Positions 1 to 10,142 of a DNA stretch of 47,510 bases are shown here, one piece after another. Both the position numbers and the translations under genes were made by a program. Origin of the DNA: Candidatus Woesearchaeota archaeon (GTDB lineage: Archaea; Nanobdellota; Nanobdellia; Woesearchaeales; GW2011-AR4); NCBI GenBank assembly GCA_016177615.1, contig JACOUX010000018.1, positions 1 to 47,510 of the forward strand, read 5' to 3'. Below the pieces are notes generated by a model, which was not told the DNA's origin, ran no database searches, and saw only the letters and a list, made by a program, of their open reading frames with translations. The stretch's first letter is position 1; every line of letters begins with the position of its first letter.

Positions 1-2229
1 AATGATGTGACTGAAACATTCCTGGAGCAGTGGTTTTTCAAAATTACCGATTATGCTGAAGAGCTGCTGAAAGACATAGAAAAGCTGGAGCACTGGCCTG
101 AAAGGGTAAAGGTGATGCAAAGAAACTGGATTGGGAAAAGCGAAGGTGTAACTGTAAAGTTCAAGGTCAAGGATATGGACATTCATTTCGAGATGTATGA
201 CTCTGTCCCGCAGACTTTCATGGCCCAGACTTTTACAGTAATAGCTCCGGAACATCCAATGGTAAAAGAGCTCGTGAAAGGGACTGAACACGAAAAGCCC
301 GTTATGGAGTTTGTGGAGAACATCAAGAAGAAGAAAGCTTCGGACAGGTTTGAGCTGGAAAAGGAGATGGAGGGAGTATCTACAGGAAAATACATTGAAT
401 ATGAGATTGGAAACAGATTGCTTCCTGTTTGGGTCGCTTCTTTTGTCATATATGAGTATGGAAGCGGTGTTGTCAATTGCAGCGCCCATGATTTAAGGGA
501 TTTTGAATTTGCGAAAAAGTATAACATTCCGCTGCATCCGGTTATGTTTCCTCCTGACAAAGAAGAGGCTGAAAAAGTCAAAAATCTTGAATATGCATAT
601 GTGAAAGACCCGGAAGGGATATTGCAGGAGCCAAAAGAGTTTAAGGGAAGAAAATGGGGAGAATCCCGTGAAGGTATAATAAAATTCATAGAAAAAACTG
701 GTTATGGGAAAAAAACAGTCAATTTCAAACTAAGGGACTGGCTCATATCAAGGCAAAGATATTGGGGTACGCCAATTCCAATCGTATATTGCGCCAAATG
801 CGGCACTGTGCCTGTACCATATGAAGACCTTCCTGTCAAGCTTCCAAAGCCTGAAAAATGCAGATTCACAGGACAAGGAAATCCGCTGGAGACGTGCAGG
901 GAATTCGTGGAGGTGAAATGCCCTAAATGCCATGGAAAGGCAAAGAGGGATACAGATACAATGGACACTTTTGTTGACAGCTCCTGGTATTTCCTGAGGT
1001 ATTGCAGCCCAAAATATGACAAGGCTCCTTTTGAAAAGGAAAAGGCAGACTACTGGATGCCGGTCGACCAGTACATCGGAGGAATAGAGCATGCAATCCT
1101 TCATCTTCTTTATGCAAGATTTTTTGTTAAGGCATTGAGGGATTTGGGATTGGTTGCAGTTGATGAGCCGTTCAGCAGGCTTTTGACGCAGGGAATGGTA
1201 ATCAAAGACGGGGCCAAGATGTCAAAGTCTTTGGGAAATGTAGTTGATCCTGCTGAGATAAGCGAGAAGTACGGGCCTGATACAGCTAGACTGTTTATTC
1301 TATTTGCCGCATTGCCTGAGAAAGAATTAGAATGGAGAGACAAAGGAGTCAACGGCTCTTTCAGGTTTTTGAACAGGGTTTATAACCTAATTCAAGAGAA
1401 CCTAAACAATGTTTCCTTGAGGCATTATGACGAAAATAAGCTTAATGACAAAGACAGGTACGTAATAAGCAAGATGCACATGACCATAAAAAATGTAACG
1501 GAACACATTGAAAACTTTGAATTCTCGCTTGCAATCGGAAAGCTCATGGAATACTTTGATGTGCTGCAGAAATACAGGGAAAAATCCTTCAGAAACAAAG
1601 TTTCTGGGGAACTTGAAAATCAAAAATTTTCAAGTAATAAAGAGATGTTTGGAGAAGCCATAAAAAATCTTGCGCTTATGATGCTGCCTTTCACGCCCCA
1701 TTTAAGCGAGGAGATATGGCACATGATTAAAGCAGAGGGGTTTGCCTCATTGCAGAGATGGCCCGCTTATGATGAAAGAAAGATAGACAGGCGCGCAGAG
1801 GCAGTTGCAGCTCTTGCCGCAAATACAAGAAAAGACATAATCGAAATCCTGAGGCTGTCGAAGATTGAAAAGCCGCAGAAAATAAGGATGTTTGTAGCTG
1901 ATAAATGGAAATATGAGCTTATGGAAATTCTAAACAGGGAAATGAAAGCTACTCGAAATGCCGGCGAATTAATAAAAAAGGCCGTATCAGGAGATTTAAA
2001 GCTGCATGGGCAGGAAATATTTAAGCTGATTCCAAAATTATTAAGCGATGAGGCAAGAATACCCCAGGTTATTTTGAACCAGGAAATAGAGTTTCTCTGT
2101 TTAAGCGATTCTTTAGATGGCTATAAAAAAGAGTTTGGCTGCAGCATAGAAGTAGTCCTTGCCGAGAAATCAAAAGAGAACAAAGCAAGGCAGGCAATGC
2201 CGTCAAAGCCCGCAATCCTGATAGAGTAA
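1..2229 (+). CDS. leuS: Leucyl-tRNA synthetase, bacterial-type, 5' truncated by window edge
   Basis: Frame is open to base 1; CP1 editing-like segment ([30 protein letters not shown]), [38 protein letters not shown] and [12 protein letters not shown] motifs. Confidence 0.95.
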   Translation, partial: NDVTETFLEQWFFKITDYAEELLKDIEKLEHWPERVKVMQRNWIGKSEGVTVKFKVKDMDIHFEMYDSVPQTFMAQTFTVIAPEHPMVKELVKGTEHEKPVMEFVENIKKKKASDRFELEKEMEGVSTGKYIEYEIGNRLLPVWVASFVIYEYGSGVVNCSAHDLRDFEFAKKYNIPLHPVMFPPDKEEAEKVKNLEYAYVKDPEGILQEPKEFKGRKWGESREGIIKFIEKTGYGKKTVNFKLRDWLISRQRYWGTPIPIVYCAKCGTVPVPYEDLPVKLPKPEKCRFTGQGNPLETCREFVEVKCPKCHGKAKRDTDTMDTFVDSSWYFLRYCSPKYDKAPFEKEKADYWMPVDQYIGGIEHAILHLLYARFFVKALRDLGLVAVDEPFSRLLTQGMVIKDGAKMSKSLGNVVDPAEISEKYGPDTARLFILFAALPEKELEWRDKGVNGSFRFLNRVYNLIQENLNNVSLRHYDENKLNDKDRYVISKMHMTIKNVTEHIENFEFSLAIGKLMEYFDVLQKYREKSFRNKVSGELENQKFSSNKEMFGEAIKNLALMMLPFTPHLSEEIWHMIKAEGFASLQRWPAYDERKIDRRAEAVAALAANTRKDIIEILRLSKIEKPQKIRMFVADKWKYELMEILNREMKATRNAGELIKKAVSGDLKLHGQEIFKLIPKLLSDEARIPQVILNQEIEFLCLSDSLDGYKKEFGCSIEVVLAEKSKENKARQAMPSKPAILIE

Positions 2230-2230
2230 T

Positions 2231-2779
2231 CTATTTTTTCTTTTTTATCGAATGTTGGTGCTCACTTACCAAAGCCTGCCGGTCAAAATTAAAAATGCTT
2301 CTTAGCCTCTCCCAAATGCCTTTCGTATGATATTGGAATTTTATTTTGCCTATCTGCTTAAGCCAGAATTCTTCCCTCACTTCAACAAAATGGGAAGCAA
2401 GAAGGGACAACCCATACAGCGCCATTCCAACGCCCAAAAATACATAGATTATGGTAAATATCTTCCCTAAGTCTGTTTTTGGGACGAAATCGCCGTATCC
2501 CACTGTTGTCAATGTGTATGATGAGAAATAAAGGGCATCAAGATAGCGCCATCCCTCCACATAATGGTAGAAAATGGCTCCTCCAAATAAGACAAGCAGA
2601 ATGACGATGAAAACATATATCAGCCTTTTGTGGTATTTCCTGTGCTCTTCTTCCTCCATCTGCTTGATCTCTTTTGCAGTAACCATAGAAACTGTTATTT
2701 TTCCGCCATTTATATTTCTTTCTGATGCTGGGCGGCATTGAAAAGTTCTCGCCTTGCTCGGGTTGCCATCCGTTCGCAT
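2231..2779 (-). CDS. Two-TM potassium channel (ion_trans_2-like); true start may be an internal Met (MVTAKEIKQ)
   Basis: Selectivity filter TTVGYGDF between two hydrophobic helices. Confidence 0.85.
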   Translation of the reverse strand: MRTDGNPSKARTFQCRPASERNINGGKITVSMVTAKEIKQMEEEEHRKYHKRLIYVFIVILLVLFGGAIFYHYVEGWRYLDALYFSSYTLTTVGYGDFVPKTDLGKIFTIIYVFLGVGMALYGLSLLASHFVEVREEFWLKQIGKIKFQYHTKGIWERLRSIFNFDRQALVSEHQHSIKKKK

Positions 2780-2967
2780 TTTAAATTAAATATGTATAAT
2801 CACAATTCCCACAATTTCCTTGTGATGTGAATTTGTTGCCTGATAATACTCACAAATTGAGATGACAACCTCAACTTTTCAGTTCCGCCTGATGCTGGAG
2901 AGAACAAAAATAATTTATAGAGAATTTTGATATGCCATTAATTTATATATTTCGGCGAATCAGCTGG

Positions 2968-3945
2968 ATGAAAATGAGAATAATAGTGCTTGGCGCAGGC
3001 GCGATAGGAAGCTTTTATGGGGCAAAGCTTTCAAAGCTGAATGATGTACTGCTGGTCGGAAAAACGGAGCATGTTGAAAAAATCAACAAAAGCGGCTTGA
3101 GAGTAATTGGACTGGATAATAATATTTATAGGCTAAAGGCGGAAACTAAAATTGATGAAATCGGCGATGAATCATTAATTCTGCTTACAACCAAAGTTCA
3201 AGACAGCAGAGCTGCTATAACCGGCATTAAAAAACTGCTGAAAAAGGACACCATTATAATGTGCCTTCAAAACGGCCTTTACAGCGAGAACATTGTCAGG
3301 AGAATTATTGGCAAAAAATGCATGGTTCTTCGCGCTGTCACAAACTTCGGAGCTATTTTCCTGAAGCCAGGAGTTGTCAGCTATACCGCTTACAGCTACA
3401 CTTCAATTGAAAAAAACCCGAAAAGCAATGAGATTGCGGAAAACTTTTCCAGATGCGGGCTTAATGCCCATGTTTCCAATAATATCAAGCACGATGTGTG
3501 GAAGAAGCTCGTGCTCAACTGCATGCTTAACCCGGTGACTGCCATATTAAAAATAGAAAATAGTGGAATTTGCGATGCAAGGCTAAACCCATTAAAGCGT
3601 CTTATTTCCGATGAGTGCCGAATGGTTGCTGAAAGAGAGGGTATAAAATTTGATTTCGATTTTGTTGAGAAGGCAAATAAGGATTTCAGATATTCTCGAA
3701 ATGTCTCATCAATGCAGCAGGATTTGATTAAGGGAAAGAAAACAGAGATTGATCATCTGAATGGTGCTGTGGCGGAGCTTGGAAAAAAGCTTGGAGTAAT
3801 GTGCCCGGTGAATGAAGCCTTGGCAGAAATTATCAGCCATTTGGAAGAAAAAAGGGATAATTCGGCTTATATAGGAAATAACTTTGGAATTCTGTCACCC
3901 AATCCTTATTCTAACGCTGCCATTTGCCTCTGTTATTCTGGTTAA
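2968..3945 (+). CDS. panE: 2-dehydropantoate 2-reductase (ketopantoate reductase family)
   Basis: N-terminal Rossmann GAGAIGSFYGAKLS; KLVLNCMLNPVTAIL region typical of ApbA/PanE. Start moved from ORF 2932 to 2968 or 2974 because TTTATATAT at 2942-2950 lies inside the longer ORF. Confidence 0.85.
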   Translation: MKMRIIVLGAGAIGSFYGAKLSKLNDVLLVGKTEHVEKINKSGLRVIGLDNNIYRLKAETKIDEIGDESLILLTTKVQDSRAAITGIKKLLKKDTIIMCLQNGLYSENIVRRIIGKKCMVLRAVTNFGAIFLKPGVVSYTAYSYTSIEKNPKSNEIAENFSRCGLNAHVSNNIKHDVWKKLVLNCMLNPVTAILKIENSGICDARLNPLKRLISDECRMVAEREGIKFDFDFVEKANKDFRYSRNVSSMQQDLIKGKKTEIDHLNGAVAELGKKLGVMCPVNEALAEIISHLEEKRDNSAYIGNNFGILSPNPYSNAAICLCYSG

Positions 3946-4911
3946 GCGACCCACTTGGTTTTCCAACTGAAATTCAGCGGGCTGCTGGACCTGCCACCAT
4001 CCGGGCTGAACGAACACGAGTATCTTTTTGGCATTTGACCCTTCATCGTAGTTTTCCATTGCGAACCCGATAATCCTTCCTGATTTTGTTGCTTTCGCCG
4101 CATACCCTTTTTTGCTTGATGATGTCAATGGGTCTCCGATATTTATTGCTCCGTTTTCCAATGAAACCTTGACAGGAACCCTTCCTACAAGCGCAATCGG
4201 GACAGTATTTGTTTCTTTCAGCTCGCTCCCGAATCCCATAACGAATGCAGGGTTGGATGATACAACTCCTATGATATTTGGGTCATTTTGCTGGTCAGTT
4301 AATTTAACTATTGCTGCTTTTGCCGCAATCAGCTTGTCTTTTCCAGTCGATGTCCTGATTTCCGAGTCTTTTTCCTCTAATTTATTTTTTATTTTTTCCT
4401 CCAGATCCTCATTCGATAATTGCTCAAGGTTTTCTTCTGGCTCCCCATTTCCAGTGCCTGCCTCATTTACCACGTTGCCAGTGATTAAATTAGGTGTTGA
4501 ATTCTCATTTCCTCCTGTTTCATTTAATGAGCTGTCTTCTTCATTTACGCCGCTTGAATTATTTGAATTATTCTTATCGTTATTCAGAGCTTCGCTATTT
4601 CCACTTTCATCACTATTTGCAATTTCAGCAAGCTTGGAAGCATCGTTCAGCCGCATCTTTTTAATAACTTCCTTAACTTCGCTTTCATCCAACCCAAGCA
4701 CTTCGGATGCAATCCTCTCGTCTATTTTTGTCTCAGACAGAACTACAACATCCCCTGCTTCAAGAGTCTCCAATGTTGAGAATCTTTCTGCAACATCATA
4801 GGCGTGGGCTTTAATGTAGCTATCGTACACTGGAATAGTAGATAGCAGCCCTGCCAATAAAAGCAAGAACATCATAGCCAATTTTTTCATTTTCTGGATC
4901 ACCAGCAACAA
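3895..4911 (-). CDS. Secreted protein with N/S/E-rich linker and C-terminal GVVSSNPAFVMG...VPIALVGRVPVKVS domain resembling bacterial/CPR surface-fibre proteins
   Basis: N-terminal hydrophobic signal; AERFSTLETLEAGDVVVLSE and GRVPVKVSLENGAINIGDPLTSSSKKGYAAKATKSGRIIGFAMENYDEG motifs. Confidence 0.7.
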   Translation of the reverse strand: MLLVIQKMKKLAMMFLLLLAGLLSTIPVYDSYIKAHAYDVAERFSTLETLEAGDVVVLSETKIDERIASEVLGLDESEVKEVIKKMRLNDASKLAEIANSDESGNSEALNNDKNNSNNSSGVNEEDSSLNETGGNENSTPNLITGNVVNEAGTGNGEPEENLEQLSNEDLEEKIKNKLEEKDSEIRTSTGKDKLIAAKAAIVKLTDQQNDPNIIGVVSSNPAFVMGFGSELKETNTVPIALVGRVPVKVSLENGAINIGDPLTSSSKKGYAAKATKSGRIIGFAMENYDEGSNAKKILVFVQPGWWQVQQPAEFQLENQVGRLTRITEANGSVRIRIG

Positions 4912-4953
4912 TCAAATATATAAATTTAATGAATTATTCAGAGTTCTCTATAC

Positions 4954-6705
4954 TTATCCCTTTAAGTTGACTATAACATCCCCATTTGAATCTATCAAAA
5001 GCTGGGTTGAGCTGCTGGTGATATTTGCGGTTCCCTGCACTGTAAAAGTCTGTGCTGGAACAGTCGTGTTTATGCCGACGTTGCCTCCATTGGGATTAAT
5101 GTAAGTGTCTCCGCTTCCTTCTGGCGCAATGAAAACATCTGTTCCATTCAGAACAATCTTAGGAGTCAATAAGCCATTAGCAGCCCTTGTATAGAATGAT
5201 AAAGCACTTGCTTCGCTTCCATTAACGGCATTAACAAGCGTAGCATTAATGAAGGAGACATTAACCAATTCAGAGTCATTATTGACTGCCCTGAACAAAA
5301 TGCCAATTCCAATGCCTCCAGTTGAATTAGCTGGATTATTCAGGCCATGGTCAAGGGTAATCAGGTTAGTAACAGACCTGTTATAAGAGTCAGTCATATT
5401 CAGGTGCAATAATCCAGGTTGTGCCAAATTAGCATCAGCATCTGTCCCTCTAATAGTTAACCTATTGTCCGGGGTTATTGTGCCTATTCCAACAAGATCA
5501 TCGATAAACTTAAGGTACACATTTGAGCTGCTCCTGTTCCACAATGAAGAATTCTGGGCATTCAAGTTAGAGGTGAAGTTTCCAAGATTATAAACCGCAT
5601 TTATGGTCTGGACTAAGTTGGTGCCCTGCCTTATCTCAGTTGCATTGATGAATGTCGCATTCAGCGACCCTAACGCAACAACAGAGCCAATCACAGTAAG
5701 TGTATCAGACGGGAGCGTTGTTCCTATGCCTATCTTTTGATTGGAAGCATTGGCAAAGAAAACAGAAGAGCCGCTTGAATTGTCAATCCTGAATGAGCCG
5801 TTTACGGTTAATTTCTCTCCTGAAAAGTTTGTGCCTATCGCTACATTGTCAGTGTGCGTTACCAGCCTTATAAGGCTTCCATCATCGGTCCAGCCGCCAC
5901 CGGAAGAAGGAGATGGAGTTGCGCATGTTATTGCATCATCTATAGTAGTTACAAACTGGCCTGAAGGGCATGCGCTTGGATAGCCAGTAAGGTTAGTCCA
6001 CCCAAGTGGAAGATGAACCACCGATAAGTTTGTTGTGGTTATATTAACAGCGGATATAGTTCCTGATACCTGGACATCTCCTGTTACGTTCAAGGACCCT
6101 GTTAGCCTGAGCCATCCGCTGACCAGATTGTCAATGACCTGGCCAAGCCTGAAACGGGCTTGGTCTCCTAGAGTTATGTTGCTTGCCAGGCTTATCGCTC
6201 CGATTGTGGTAAGGTTAAAGGTTTGGGTGCTTACCTCCAGGAAGGTTGAACCTGCCCCTATTGTTGCGTTTCCTCTTACGCTTAAGTTATTTACAAAATA
6301 GCTGGCATTGGGATTTAACGATTCGCTTACGTTGGCCCTGAAGGAATAAGGAGAAGAAGTCAAATTTACTCTTGGAGAGCTTTCTCCATCTGCATTGACT
6401 TCAACGCTTAAAAAGTAGGCATCTGCAAAGCTCAGGTTTACCCCGGCAAGCACAATATCATAGATTCCGTTTGCATCAGTGCTGATGCTGTTGTTAGGGG
6501 ATAGCCAGAGCAGGCTGCCAGAGGTATATGCATCATAAATTCTGAAGGTAAAATTAAAGGTGCCCTGCTGCGGAGTCCCGGCAGTATTTGTCAGCTTGCC
6601 CTGCAAGGTTATTGAATTTGGTATCGCAAGGGCAATAGAAGAGACTAAGAGCAATGCAGATAATAAAAGCAAAGGCTTCAGTAATTGTTTTTTATTGCTT
6701 GTCAT
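4954..6705 (-). CDS. Secreted fibre/adhesin-like protein with repeated VGIGT-x-P-x-x-LT motifs
   Basis: Signal peptide; NSITLQGKLTNTAGTPQQGTFNFTFRIYDA; IGIGTTLPSDTLTV, VGIGTITPDNRLTI, VGINTTVPAQTFTV repeats; many N-x-S/T sequons. Confidence 0.7.
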   Translation of the reverse strand: MTSNKKQLLKPLLLLSALLLVSSIALAIPNSITLQGKLTNTAGTPQQGTFNFTFRIYDAYTSGSLLWLSPNNSISTDANGIYDIVLAGVNLSFADAYFLSVEVNADGESSPRVNLTSSPYSFRANVSESLNPNASYFVNNLSVRGNATIGAGSTFLEVSTQTFNLTTIGAISLASNITLGDQARFRLGQVIDNLVSGWLRLTGSLNVTGDVQVSGTISAVNITTTNLSVVHLPLGWTNLTGYPSACPSGQFVTTIDDAITCATPSPSSGGGWTDDGSLIRLVTHTDNVAIGTNFSGEKLTVNGSFRIDNSSGSSVFFANASNQKIGIGTTLPSDTLTVIGSVVALGSLNATFINATEIRQGTNLVQTINAVYNLGNFTSNLNAQNSSLWNRSSSNVYLKFIDDLVGIGTITPDNRLTIRGTDADANLAQPGLLHLNMTDSYNRSVTNLITLDHGLNNPANSTGGIGIGILFRAVNNDSELVNVSFINATLVNAVNGSEASALSFYTRAANGLLTPKIVLNGTDVFIAPEGSGDTYINPNGGNVGINTTVPAQTFTVQGTANITSSSTQLLIDSNGDVIVNLKG

Positions 6706-7250
6706 TTTCGTATCTCTTTATCTTTAATCATCTTCTTTTTTGCCCTGTGGTAGGCAGTCCAAACATTTGCCGAGTTCTTGTTGAGCAGCTGGGCAATCTG
6801 CTTGTTACGCATCCTCTTTACATCCTTTAAGTAATTCACCAAAGATTCCAAAACGCTTCTCTCAGGAGTGAATATAGAAACAGGCACGCTTACCCCATTA
6901 CTAATCTGGAATGGCCATGGCATTTTTTTAGCTGCCCTTTTGTAGTTTGACCAGATGCTGCTCTTGCCCCTGCCTATCAGTCCGGAAATATCGCGAAACC
7001 CAAGGTTATAGTTTTCTTTCAGGAATTTTGCAAGCGCTTCTGCGGGGCTCAGCTTTCCGGCAAAAATGGCAACAGGCACCTGAAAAGTGTCGTGGCTGTT
7101 CCACATTTTCATAATTTCCTCGTCAGAATAGCTGTATTTATGCTTCAATCTTCCTGATATTTTGCTAAACATATCAACCAGAAATTTCTCTTCTGCATTG
7201 TCTTCTAGGCCAAATGCGCCAAAATCCTCCCTTTTCCTGATAAATTCCAT
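6702..7250 (-). CDS. Tandem helix-turn-helix protein, paralogous to 9591..10142
   Basis: Two internal repeats: PVAIFAGKLSPAEALAKFLKENYNLGFRDISGLIGRGKSSIWSNYKRAAKKM and PVSIFTPERSVLESLVNYLKDVKRMRNKQIAQLLNKNSANVWTAYHRAKKKM. Confidence 0.7.
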   Translation of the reverse strand: MEFIRKREDFGAFGLEDNAEEKFLVDMFSKISGRLKHKYSYSDEEIMKMWNSHDTFQVPVAIFAGKLSPAEALAKFLKENYNLGFRDISGLIGRGKSSIWSNYKRAAKKMPWPFQISNGVSVPVSIFTPERSVLESLVNYLKDVKRMRNKQIAQLLNKNSANVWTAYHRAKKKMIKDKEIRK

Positions 7251-7363
7251 CTTTTTAGAGTATATTTTTATATCTAAATATACTAATTTCTATACTAATA
7301 TATAAATATTTTGTTTTAACTAGGCAAAACTCGTATTATGTATTCTAAAATTAAGAATTTGTG

Positions 7364-9604
7364 TTATTCAAATGCGACATTTTGTGTGATAATTCCCTTA
7401 AGAAACAAGCTGCCTGTGCTGTTGAAATAGGCAATCGTCACATTATTCTTATCTTGTATTATAAATGAGCTTTCTGTAGCATTAAGCGAGCCAAGGCCTT
7501 CTGTTAGGATTCCCCTGAGAATTAGGTTGCCTTCTGGATTTTTTATCGCTGCTGTGGCCAATCCAGAATTGTTTTGAATTGCAAAATCATTTTCATCAGC
7601 AGACACCTCAGAATTTTGAATTAAGGTGCCTTTAATGTTCAGATTGCCAAAACCGTCAATTACCGCAAGTCTTGCATTGCCTATTATCTCAAAAGATCCA
7701 AAAGTAAGGTTGATTGTTGGGGCATTGAGCTTTTTGGGAGTGATATTAATCAGAAATACATCAGATATCACAAATTTCTCAGAATCATTCGCAATAATGT
7801 AGGAGAACGCAATTCCTTCAAAATCCATATCAGGGGCTATTGTTGCGGTATTATTTTCAAAATATATTGTTATATTATCGGGCTCGTAATAGCTGTATTT
7901 TAATCTGTCATTGTCTGCATCAGAAAAATATTCGCTTAAGTTTATTGTTGCATTCCTGCCTTTAGTTACGTTAACAACAGATATGTTTTTCAGCAATATT
8001 GGCGCATTATTTTGAGCTTCAGAGTCTATAGAGTAATGCAATCTGCCGATTTTCAGAACAGCATCGCCTTCTATTTCAAATACAAGCGTGTAAGAGCTTC
8101 TGTTCAGGCCTTCCAGAGAGCATGTTTCGGCACAGGCATCTGCAAATTCAATTTCATCCTTGTAATATTTAACGCTTAAGTTTGCCCATTCTGAAAGGTA
8201 TATTTCAGATTTCAAATTATCCGGGCTAAGGTTAACATTGTAATAAGCAACCCGTGCATAAACAGCATTATCATATCCTGCGCCATCTTTGCCGAATGCC
8301 GAATAATAAGTGTCATTCCATAAATCTTCTGTTGGCAGCAGCTCCCCAAATGCGCAGCATTGCGAATTGCCGTTGCAGAATTTTGTAAGTTTAGCATCAT
8401 CTATTGACTGGACACGCCAAAATGTGCACAGCCTGCTTTTTTCAACGTCCCAATTAAATGAGGTTTGCCCTACTGTAAGATCGACAACTCCATTTATGGT
8501 CTCTTCACCATTGTCATTCACATCATAGATTGTGCCTGAGCCGTATGATAGGCTGATGCTCATAGTTTTGTTTTGCTCCAAAGTTTCATTGCTGATAATA
8601 GTCGCGTTAGCAATATAAGCCAGAACAATTATCCTGATTTCTTTGCCAAAAGATGACTTGTTGTCAGAAGCGGTTATATTCAGCGTTGTGTTGAAATCAT
8701 AAGCCTCTGTGCTCAAAGCCAGAATTGAGCCATTAAAACTTTCATTTATGTTTTCTGCATCAGAAACGCTGAATGAAAGTTGATCATTGTCCAAATCAAG
8801 GAAGTAATCCAGCAGGTTGATTGCCAGCGTCTTGTTGAGCACAAAATAATCTGTGTCAGAATTCCATTGGGGCGCATTGTTCTTCTTTTCTGTAAGATTT
8901 GTTTCATTGGCCGGCTCTTCACTTGGCACTTTCAAAACTATCAGTCTTACTACCCTGCTTGTGCTGTCAATTCCATCCGATGCTATGAAGGCGATAGTTG
9001 TGTTGAAGTCATTGCCATTCTCATTGACCAAGACAGCAATTTCATTTGCAACTGATACGTTAAGCCCTTCTGCTTCATCAGCGAAATATACAAGCGCATC
9101 ATTATCTTTGTCAGAAAAATGCAGCGACAGGTTTATTGCTGCTGTGCCGTTTACCTCAAATTCATCCTGCTCTGACGACCATTTTGGTTTGTTGTTTTTT
9201 ATTTTATTGTCCTCGTCGCTTTCATTTTTGTCTTTTTCCTTGCTGTCTTCTTTGACAGCAAAACCACTTATCTGGAGAGCGCTGGAATCTTTCGCTGTTT
9301 TATTCACGAACTGGGAACTGTCAAGCACAAGATACTTGATTCCATTGCTTTCGAGATACACTTTTGCCTTGCCGTATATTGTCACGCTCCCGTCAATTTT
9401 CAGTGATTTTAAGGAGCCTTCATTTTCGAGCTTCCATGTGTAATTTCCGCTTGATGTTATAACCAGATTTACCTCATCTGCATGGTAAAATTCCCTTATA
9501 ACAAATCCTGTCAGAGAGGGGCCAAAATAAAAAGCCATGGCTATGGCAATGACAGCCAGTAGCAGCATCAGCAGCCTTGCTCCCTTTTTCTTATGGCCTG
9601 CCAA
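7364..9604 (-). CDS. Large secreted protein with cadherin/dystroglycan-like repeats and C-terminal repeats
   Basis: N-terminal TM; three NxAPxW/L...INLSxYFSDxDNDxLxY repeats; high N-x-S/T density. Confidence 0.7.
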   Translation of the reverse strand: MAGHKKKGARLLMLLLAVIAIAMAFYFGPSLTGFVIREFYHADEVNLVITSSGNYTWKLENEGSLKSLKIDGSVTIYGKAKVYLESNGIKYLVLDSSQFVNKTAKDSSALQISGFAVKEDSKEKDKNESDEDNKIKNNKPKWSSEQDEFEVNGTAAINLSLHFSDKDNDALVYFADEAEGLNVSVANEIAVLVNENGNDFNTTIAFIASDGIDSTSRVVRLIVLKVPSEEPANETNLTEKKNNAPQWNSDTDYFVLNKTLAINLLDYFLDLDNDQLSFSVSDAENINESFNGSILALSTEAYDFNTTLNITASDNKSSFGKEIRIIVLAYIANATIISNETLEQNKTMSISLSYGSGTIYDVNDNGEETINGVVDLTVGQTSFNWDVEKSRLCTFWRVQSIDDAKLTKFCNGNSQCCAFGELLPTEDLWNDTYYSAFGKDGAGYDNAVYARVAYYNVNLSPDNLKSEIYLSEWANLSVKYYKDEIEFADACAETCSLEGLNRSSYTLVFEIEGDAVLKIGRLHYSIDSEAQNNAPILLKNISVVNVTKGRNATINLSEYFSDADNDRLKYSYYEPDNITIYFENNTATIAPDMDFEGIAFSYIIANDSEKFVISDVFLINITPKKLNAPTINLTFGSFEIIGNARLAVIDGFGNLNIKGTLIQNSEVSADENDFAIQNNSGLATAAIKNPEGNLILRGILTEGLGSLNATESSFIIQDKNNVTIAYFNSTGSLFLKGIITQNVAFE

Positions 9605-10142
9605 CTTTAATTCCCCTCTTCTTTTTTACCTTATCATATGTTGCCCAGATTGTGCTGTCATCCAGCCGCAGCATAACAGCAATTTCATGATTTGAATAGC
9701 CAATGTCCTTTATGAAGCCTACAACGCTTTCAAGGGTTGAGAATGACCTGTCTGCTATTGCTGAAGCTGGAATCAGAATCTCTTTTGAGACTATTCCAAA
9801 AGGAGATGGCATTTTTTTTAATGCATTATGGTAAGTTGACCAAATTGTCTTGTTGCTTCTGTTCAGAAGCTTTGCAATCTTGGAAAATTTTAGCCTCTCA
9901 TTTTCCTTGAGATACTTTACAATCGCCTCCAATGAGCTTAATTCATTGCCAAAAACCCCGATAGGGATCATTATCTCCTTTTTTCCAATAATTTCCTGCT
10001 CACTTATGTTATGCAGCCTCTTGAGCTCTTTAATGAGATAGAATATTGTCCCTATTTTATCTTCTTTTGATAAGTCTCCAAATCTAGAAATAATGTCATC
10101 TATTATTATGCTGTCATCCCCTGATTTAGGTATTATGCGCAA
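9591..10142 (-). CDS. Tandem helix-turn-helix protein, paralogous to 6702..7250
   Basis: Repeats IPIGVFGNELSSLEAIVKYLKENERLKFSKIAKLLNRSNKTIWSTYHNALKKM and IPASAIADRSFSTLESVVGFIKDIGYSNHEIAVMLRLDDSTIWATYDKVKKK. Confidence 0.7.
   Translation of the reverse strand: MRIIPKSGDDSIIIDDIISRFGDLSKEDKIGTIFYLIKELKRLHNISEQEIIGKKEIMIPIGVFGNELSSLEAIVKYLKENERLKFSKIAKLLNRSNKTIWSTYHNALKKMPSPFGIVSKEILIPASAIADRSFSTLESVVGFIKDIGYSNHEIAVMLRLDDSTIWATYDKVKKKRGIKVGRP

Noticed and set aside
3895-3945. 51-bp convergent overlap of panE and surface-protein genes as a functional antisense device
   Set aside because: More simply a drifted stop codon giving a PanE C-terminal extension; no further evidence.
4112-4801. 229-aa plus-strand ORF
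   Set aside because: Antisense to the secreted-protein gene 3895..4911; low-complexity S/F composition typical of a shadow ORF.
8853-9443. 196-aa plus-strand ORF
   Set aside because: Antisense to the cadherin-like gene; Ser/Phe/Leu-rich without recognisable domain.
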